Position numbers and translations under genes: made by a program. The notes beneath the pieces are model-generated. The model saw only the letters and a list, made by a program, of their open reading frames with translations. It made no database searches and had not been told where the DNA came from. From RGIG4608 sp045631445 (GTDB lineage Bacteria; Bacillota; Clostridia; Oscillospirales; CAG-272): DNA of 10,205 nt. Of this stretch, positions 6,043-10,205 are shown piece after piece (position 1 is the stretch's first letter; each line of letters begins with the position of its first letter). The stretch covers positions 1-10,205 of the forward strand of contig JAZQUS010000027.1 in assembly GCA_045631445.1 (NCBI GenBank), in the 5' to 3' direction.

Positions 6043-6780
6043 TTACTGCGCTTTATTCTTTTTTGCCTTGATAATTCCGGGCAAGTACCAACACAAAAGG
6101 TACAGAACGATTACGGGAATTGCAAGGAAGAAATACCAATAGTCATAAGGAAGTATAGAGTAGAAAAGGTCAAGCACGGGGTTAGCAAAATCGGGTGAAT
6201 AAATCGAGAACATATAGCTAACCTTGATTACTTCTCCATTGAAATCTAAAAACTGCGCGTTGTTGATTGCAAGATTTATCAAATGGATAACCGTATATGC
6301 GCTAAAGGTGATGATAAGGGTCGACTTTATGCACTTGGGATCAAGCTTTACAAGGCCAAGGGCGAACATCATAATCGGAATACCCACCTCAAGCACGTGA
6401 GGAAAATAGAAGAAATTGAATGGCCAACCGAAAAGCACCATTTGCTGTGAGCTATAGGGAAGGGCAACGAGTGCAAACAATGCTCCAAATGACCAAAGTA
6501 GCAAGAGATTGCAAGCTCTTTTGTTCTTTGACCAAATTGCAAATGGCAAGGTTATTCCGTTGAGCGAGCAAAGGTGAAGCGGAAGGTATTCAAGAGGTCT
6601 GCCCCAAGTTACCAAGTTGTATATAATAGTAGCCCAACCTGCAAAAGAAAGAATACGGAGAACAGTGTGCTGTGTCTTCTCGGGACATTTTTTGAGAATG
6701 AAAAAGATAGCTAAGTTAATGATAACACCGGCAATAAGAGTTCCTATGTGAACCGGTCCAAAAAATCCCCAAAGTGGCAT
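6043..6780 (-). CDS. ywaF: YwaF/TIGR02206-family integral membrane protein
   Basis: A 245-residue protein with about six to seven hydrophobic helices. The segment RPLEYLPLHLCSLNGITLPF (residues 61-80) is the hallmark of the TIGR02206 group, typified by Treponema TP0381 and Bacillus YwaF, and the overall length fits. No biochemical function is established for this family to my knowledge, so no activity should be assumed. The start at 6780 is preceded by AAAGGAGA seven bases upstream. It is a single-gene unit on the minus strand with its own promoter and terminator. The C-terminus is basic (KAKKNKAQ), probably cytoplasmic. The symbol is given for family resemblance only. Confidence 0.8.
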   Translation of the reverse strand: MPLWGFFGPVHIGTLIAGVIINLAIFFILKKCPEKTQHTVLRILSFAGWATIIYNLVTWGRPLEYLPLHLCSLNGITLPFAIWSKNKRACNLLLLWSFGALFALVALPYSSQQMVLFGWPFNFFYFPHVLEVGIPIMMFALGLVKLDPKCIKSTLIITFSAYTVIHLINLAINNAQFLDFNGEVIKVSYMFSIYSPDFANPVLDLFYSILPYDYWYFFLAIPVIVLYLLCWYLPGIIKAKKNKAQ

Positions 6781-6819
6781 GTTTTTTCTCCTTTAGTTAA
6801 TAATAGTGATTTTCAAGTT

Positions 6820-6848
6820 ATTATATCATTATATTAACAAATTGTCAA
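6820..6848 (-). promoter_or_regulatory. Consensus sigma-A promoter for the ywaF-like gene
   Basis: On the minus strand a perfect TTGACA (complement of 6843-6848) and a perfect TATAAT (complement of 6820-6825) are separated by 17 bases. The transcript would start about 35 bases upstream of the ATG. Confidence 0.85.
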
Positions 6849-6892
6849 TATACAAAAAGAAATATGATTACCTAAAACAAAATCGCTCAAGT

Positions 6893-6942
6893 CGCTTGCG
6901 CGGAGTCAGTATAGTTAGCTCCCCGATAAATCAAAATTTGAA
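6893..6942. repeat. Dispersed repeat, copy 2 (CCGATAAATCAAAATTTGAA)
   Basis: Bases 6923-6942 match 5943-5962 with a single difference. This copy lies between the divergent promoters of the ywaF-like gene and aspS, upstream of the aspS -35 box. It also holds a small CAAG/CTTG hairpin at about 6889-6899. No coding sense was found here. Confidence 0.45.
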
Positions 6943-6962
6943 TATTAAATGCTCAATACACC

Positions 6963-6991
6963 TTGACATTTTGAAAAAACTGTTTTATAAT
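6963..6991 (+). promoter_or_regulatory. Consensus sigma-A promoter for aspS
   Basis: TTGACA (6963-6968) and TATAAT (6986-6991) are both perfect, with a 17-base spacer, which suggests strong constitutive expression. The short leader contains a small hairpin, TTGCT/AGCAA (7012-7025), directly before the ribosome binding site. There is no T-box in this leader, unlike that of cysE. Confidence 0.9.
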
Positions 6992-7040
6992 GTAAGGTGA
7001 TAAATTTTGCTTTGCTTGATAGCAAGGAAAGGAAGATAAT

Positions 7041-8837
7041 ATGGCAGAATTTTTAAGTAACAATGACAAAAGAACGTGCTATTGTGCACATTTAACTGAA
7101 GAATATATTGGCAAGGATGTTTGCGTGATGGGTTGGGTTCAAAGACAACGTGACCTTGGTGCGCTCATTTTTATCGACCTTCGCGACAGAACAGGTATCG
7201 TTCAGCTCGCATTTGACGACACAACCGACAGAGAGATTTTCGACAAGGCTTTCTCCTGCCGTGCAGAATACGTTGTTTGCGCTCACGGTACAGTAAGATA
7301 TAGAGGAGAGGGTGCCATCAACCCCAATCTTCCCACAGGTATGCTTGAGGTTTACGTTAAGGAATTTAAGATTCTTTCCGTTGCTCAAACACCTCCCTTT
7401 GAAGTAAATGACAACAAGAAGGTAAAGGACGAAACTGCTCTTAAATACCGTTACGTTGACCTTCGCCGTCCCGAGCTTCAGAGAAATATCAAGATGCGTC
7501 ACGATATTGCGCGCATTGCAAGAGAATATTATTACGAGAACGGTTTCTTTGAAATTGAAACTCCTATGATGATTAAGCCCACGCCCGAAGGTGCGCGTGA
7601 CTACATCGTGCCTTCCCGTATTCACAAGGGCAGCTTCTATGCGCTTCCTCAGTCACCTCAGATTTACAAGCAGTTGCTTATGCTTTCCGGTTTTGACCGT
7701 TACATTCAGCTTGCTCGTTGTTTCCGTGACGAAGATTTGCGCGCAGACCGTCAGCCCGAGTTTACACAGATTGACCTTGAAATGAGCTTTGCAACTCAGG
7801 AAGATATTATGGGTATGAACGAGGGCTTTATTCAGCGCGCGTTTAAGGAAACACTTGGTGTTGACGTAAAGCTTCCTATGCAGAGAATGACGTATACTGA
7901 AGCTATGAACCGTTACGGCTCTGACAAGCCCGACACAAGATACGGTATGGAAATTATCGACCTTTCCGATGCGGTTAAGAATAGTGAATTCGTTGTATTT
8001 AAGTCCGCACTTGAGATGGGCGGTAGCGTTCGCGGTATCGTTGCAAAGGGTGCTGCAGCTACTCTTACAAGAAAAGAAATTGACAAGCTTACTGAACATG
8101 CAAAGGGTATCGGCGCAAAGGGACTTGCTTACGTTCGTTGGGTTGATGAAGCTCCCAACTGTTCATTTGCTAAGTTTATGACAGAAGATGAGCTTAATGC
8201 AATTTATACAACAGTTGGTCTTGAAAAGGGCGACGTGCTTCTTATTTGTGCGGACAAGAACAAGGTTGTTCTTCCCACTTTAGGTGCACTCCGTCAGATT
8301 GTTGCAAGAAAGCTTGACCTTATTCCAACAGGCGTATTCAACTTCTTGTGGATTACAGAATTCCCATTCTTTGAATGGAATGAAGAAACAGAGCATTGGG
8401 ATGCTATGCACCATCCCTTCACAATGCCTCTTGAAGAGTGCTTGCCCTATCTTGAAAGCGATCCCGGTAAGGTTTTTGCAAGATGCTACGATATGGTACT
8501 TAACGGTACAGAGCTTCTTTCAGGTTCTATCCGTATTACCGACTGGCAGCTTCAGGAAAAGATGTTTAAGGCGCTTGGTCTTACACCCGAAGAGATTGAT
8601 GCGAAATTTGGCTTCCTTGTAGAAGCATACAAATACGGTGCGCCTCCTCACGGTGGCTCGGGTATGGGTCTTGACCGTCTTGCAATGGTTATGACCGAGG
8701 CAGATAGCCTTCGTGACGTTATTGCGTTCCCGAAGGTACAGAATGCAAGTGAGCTTATGAGTAAGTGTCCTGCTCCTCAGGATGATAAAACTCTTGCAGA
8801 GCTTGGTATTGCGCTTCTTGCTGAAGAAGATAAATAA
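7041..8837 (+). CDS. aspS: Aspartate--tRNA ligase (AspRS)
   Basis: A 598-residue class II aminoacyl-tRNA synthetase that joins aspartate to tRNA-Asp in the cytoplasm. The N-terminal OB-fold anticodon-binding domain covers about residues 15-115 (GWVQRQRDLGALIFIDLRDR, 31-50). The catalytic core starts at about 134, with TPEGARDYIVPSR (181-193) and motif 2 FRDEDLRADRQPEFTQ (228-243). The bacterial GAD insertion spans about 305-425, and motif 3 is GMGLDRLAM (541-549). Length and domain order are those of the normal bacterial-type enzyme. The start is set by AAAGGA (7028-7033), seven bases upstream. Residue Leu39 fits a discriminating enzyme but Gly91 resembles non-discriminating ones, so it is open whether it also charges tRNA-Asn. 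It is followed after two bases by a PH-like membrane protein gene. Codon use is strongly biased, as expected for a highly expressed gene. Confidence 0.98.
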   Translation: MAEFLSNNDKRTCYCAHLTEEYIGKDVCVMGWVQRQRDLGALIFIDLRDRTGIVQLAFDDTTDREIFDKAFSCRAEYVVCAHGTVRYRGEGAINPNLPTGMLEVYVKEFKILSVAQTPPFEVNDNKKVKDETALKYRYVDLRRPELQRNIKMRHDIARIAREYYYENGFFEIETPMMIKPTPEGARDYIVPSRIHKGSFYALPQSPQIYKQLLMLSGFDRYIQLARCFRDEDLRADRQPEFTQIDLEMSFATQEDIMGMNEGFIQRAFKETLGVDVKLPMQRMTYTEAMNRYGSDKPDTRYGMEIIDLSDAVKNSEFVVFKSALEMGGSVRGIVAKGAAATLTRKEIDKLTEHAKGIGAKGLAYVRWVDEAPNCSFAKFMTEDELNAIYTTVGLEKGDVLLICADKNKVVLPTLGALRQIVARKLDLIPTGVFNFLWITEFPFFEWNEETEHWDAMHHPFTMPLEECLPYLESDPGKVFARCYDMVLNGTELLSGSIRITDWQLQEKMFKALGLTPEEIDAKFGFLVEAYKYGAPPHGGSGMGLDRLAMVMTEADSLRDVIAFPKVQNASELMSKCPAPQDDKTLAELGIALLAEEDK

Positions 8838-8839
8838 TT

Positions 8840-9355
8840 ATGGATTATAACACACAAAATAACGAATACGATTTCGCAAGAGCGTATTTTCTTCCCGATG
8901 AATATGAGGTTTGGCGCGGAAAATCAAAAGGAATGAATCCTAATCAAAAATTGGTTATGATACCTTTTGGAATATTTTTCCTTGGATTTGCAATTTTTTG
9001 GACGATTGGTGCGAGTGCCATAGCAGGACCTATGGGACTTTTCGGCTTGATCTTTATTGCTGCGGGCGCATATATTGTGTTTGGAAAAAACATAGTTGGT
9101 AAAAATACCCATTACGTTATCACCAATAAAAAGATATACCGTTCACAAGCGGGTAGAGTAGATATGGTTGAACTTGCAAATCTCCCTCCTATGAGGATTG
9201 AGGGGCACAGTGACGGTGCAGGTTCGATATATTTCGGTGAGCATCACTATCGTTCACACGGAAAAAATCATTATGGCGTCGTATTTTCCATTGAAAACGT
9301 TGATAATATTGCAGAAGTGCAAAGAATTATCGCAGAACAGACAAAAAATTATTAA
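8840..9355 (+). CDS. Small membrane protein with bacterial PH-like domain
   Basis: A 171-residue protein that begins two bases after the aspS stop, with only a weak purine-rich site (GAAGAAG, 8823-8829), so translation is probably coupled to aspS. Two hydrophobic helices (about residues 38-57 and 62-82) are followed by a soluble part with the pattern of a bacterial PH/DUF304-type domain: YVITNKKIYRSQ (92-103), then a GAGSIYFGE strand pair (126-134) and a final VVFSIENVDNIAEVQRIIAEQ segment (147-167). Such domains generally sit at the membrane on the cytoplasmic side, but no definite function is known for this type. The link with aspS may be only positional. I see no terminator between its stop and the cysE leader. 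Confidence 0.75.
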   Translation: MDYNTQNNEYDFARAYFLPDEYEVWRGKSKGMNPNQKLVMIPFGIFFLGFAIFWTIGASAIAGPMGLFGLIFIAAGAYIVFGKNIVGKNTHYVITNKKIYRSQAGRVDMVELANLPPMRIEGHSDGAGSIYFGEHHYRSHGKNHYGVVFSIENVDNIAEVQRIIAEQTKNY

Positions 9356-9361
9356 AACCTA

Positions 9362-9390
9362 TTTACAAATAATAAAAAATTGAGTATAAT
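9362..9390 (+). promoter_or_regulatory. Sigma-A promoter for the T-box-cysE transcript
   Basis: TTTACA (9362-9367) and TATAAT (9385-9390) are separated by 17 bases, a few bases after the stop of the preceding gene. Transcription would start near 9397, just upstream of the T-box leader. Confidence 0.75.
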
Positions 9391-9399
9391 GCTTATATA

Positions 9400-9623
9400 A
9401 CCGATGATAAAGAAGAAACCGAACCTTTGTTACACAGAGAGCGCGCCCATAGGTTGCAAGGTGCGTTGACAAAAACGGCTTGTGCGCTTTTGAGGTTCCG
9501 TCAAGAAACGGGCGGACGAATGCTTCGCGTTAAGAAGATAAAAGATGAAAGAATTTTCTTTCAAGCAGAGTGGAACCGCGTTTTTTATGCCTCTGCACCC
9601 AAACGGGTGCAGAGGATTTTTTT
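9400..9623 (+). promoter_or_regulatory. T-box riboswitch, probable tRNA-Cys type
   Basis: The leader has the parts of a T-box. Stem I base is GAACCT (9421-9426) / AGGTTC (9493-9498). AGAGAG (9436-9441) is followed by the distal stem CGCGCC/GGTGCG (9442-9447, 9460-9465) and an apical loop with GGTTGCAA. A probable specifier TGC (9483-9485, cysteine) lies on the 3' side of Stem I shortly before the closing strand. The T-box is AGAGTGGAACCGCG (9567-9580); its bulge UGGA would pair with UCCA, matching the U discriminator of tRNA-Cys. The antiterminator GCAGAG (9565-9570) / CTCTGC (9591-9596) competes with the terminator at 9590-9623. Uncharged tRNA-Cys should therefore allow cysE expression. The T-box assignment is very sure; the specifier position is less so. 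Confidence 0.92.
9590..9623 (+). terminator. Regulated terminator of the T-box leader
   Basis: CCTCTGCACCC (9590-9600) pairs with GGGTGCAGAGG (9605-9615) around AAAC and is followed by A and seven T (9617-9623). Its left arm contains the CTCTGC needed by the antiterminator, so the two folds exclude each other. Confidence 0.93.
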
Positions 9624-9635
9624 ACGGAGGCAATT

Positions 9636-10205
9636 ATGATTGGATTAATTGAGGACGTAAAAAATATAGGAAAAGCAATAAAAAATGAAATAAAAAACGA
9701 TATTGATGCAGTTAGAAAAAGAGATCCCGCATCACGAGGCAAATTTGAAATTTTACTTACAAATCAGGGTGTTCACGCGATTTTGTCCTATAGAGTGGCG
9801 CATTTGTTTTATATAAACGGATTTGTATTCGTTGCTAAAATTATAAGTCAAATTGCAAGATTTTTCACGGGGATTGAAATTCACCCTGCGTGTTTTATTG
9901 GCAAGGGTCTGCTTATTGACCATGGAAGCGGTGTGGTAATCGGTGAAACGGCAATTATTGGTGATGATTGCACTATTTTTCACGGTGTTACTCTTGGTGG
10001 AAAGGGAAACGAAAAAGGAAAACGGCATCCCACACTTGCTAACAACGTTTTCGTTGGCGCGGGAGCTAAAATTCTTGGCAATATTGAGATAGGAAACAAC
10101 GTAAAAATCGGCGCAAATGCCGTTGTTTTGATAAATATCCCCGATAATTCAACCGCCGTCGGAGTTCCGGCGAGGGTCATCCATCCCACACCCCCCACCC
10201 ATACC
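9636..10205 (+). CDS. cysE: Serine O-acetyltransferase (partial, runs off the window end)
   Basis: The visible 190 residues form a serine acetyltransferase, which moves acetyl from acetyl-CoA to serine, giving O-acetylserine for cysteine synthesis. The ATG at 9636 follows GGAGG (9626-9630) by five bases. An alpha-helical N-terminal part (about 1-75) precedes the left-handed beta-helix with hexapeptide repeats (about 80-175: IGKGLLID, IGETAIIGDDC, VFVGAGAKILGNIEIGNN, VKIGANAVVL). Catalytic Asp95 and His96 stand in IDHGSG, His116 in FHGVTLGG, and GKGNEKGKRHPT (122-133) is the usual acetyl-CoA-site loop. It is a short Firmicute-type enzyme lacking part of the longer N-terminal domain of the E. 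coli form. The stop codon is beyond the window. The last eight residues (HPTPPTHT), from a C-rich stretch, do not look like the family. A partner cysK may follow. Confidence 0.93.
   Translation, partial: MIGLIEDVKNIGKAIKNEIKNDIDAVRKRDPASRGKFEILLTNQGVHAILSYRVAHLFYINGFVFVAKIISQIARFFTGIEIHPACFIGKGLLIDHGSGVVIGETAIIGDDCTIFHGVTLGGKGNEKGKRHPTLANNVFVGAGAKILGNIEIGNNVKIGANAVVLINIPDNSTAVGVPARVIHPTPPTHT

Noticed and set aside
7092..7625. Minus-strand open frames opposite aspS (also 7653-8099)
   Set aside because: These are shadows of the strongly biased aspS codons; aspS itself is unmistakable.

Overview
The window looks like a low-to-moderate GC chromosome segment from a Clostridia-type Firmicute, probably gut- or rumen-associated. 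This is inferred from near-consensus sigma-A promoters with 17-base spacers, strong GGAGG-type ribosome binding sites, a T-box riboswitch on cysE, Rho-independent terminators, and a BspA-type leucine-rich-repeat lipoprotein. No species call is possible from the sequence alone.

Layout. (i) 1-2030 is the unusual part. A BspA-like LRR lipoprotein gene (422-1651) is bracketed by copies of a repeat of about 200 nt. Each copy ends in a module resembling the 3' end of a tRNA (T-arm, seven-base loop, acceptor-like strand, encoded CCA), followed at once by a terminator-like hairpin whose sequence differs in every copy. Two copies are full length (about 48-248 and 1775-1972), one is a shortened remnant (1652-1732), and only the last bases of a fourth remain at the window start. 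(ii) 2097-2650 holds a minus-strand small lipoprotein of unknown function with its promoter. (iii) 2701-5811 is a two-gene sugar-use operon, an MFS transporter and a GH2 glycosidase separated by one base, with its own promoter and terminator. (iv) 5996-6848 is a minus-strand YwaF/TIGR02206 membrane protein gene with promoter and terminator. (v) 6963-9355 is aspS followed two bases later by a small membrane protein with a bacterial PH-like domain. (vi) 9362-10205 is a T-box-controlled cysE, cut by the window end.

How it works together. The MFS and GH2 genes very likely act as one unit: import of a glycoside, then cytoplasmic hydrolysis. cysE makes O-acetylserine, the precursor of cysteine, and its leader reads uncharged tRNA-Cys (probable TGC specifier, UGGA T-box bulge matching a U discriminator). 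The remaining genes are independent housekeeping or surface functions. The best candidate for something undescribed is the tRNA-3'-end-like repeat family at 1-2030. I recognise no known RNA or mobile-element family that explains it.
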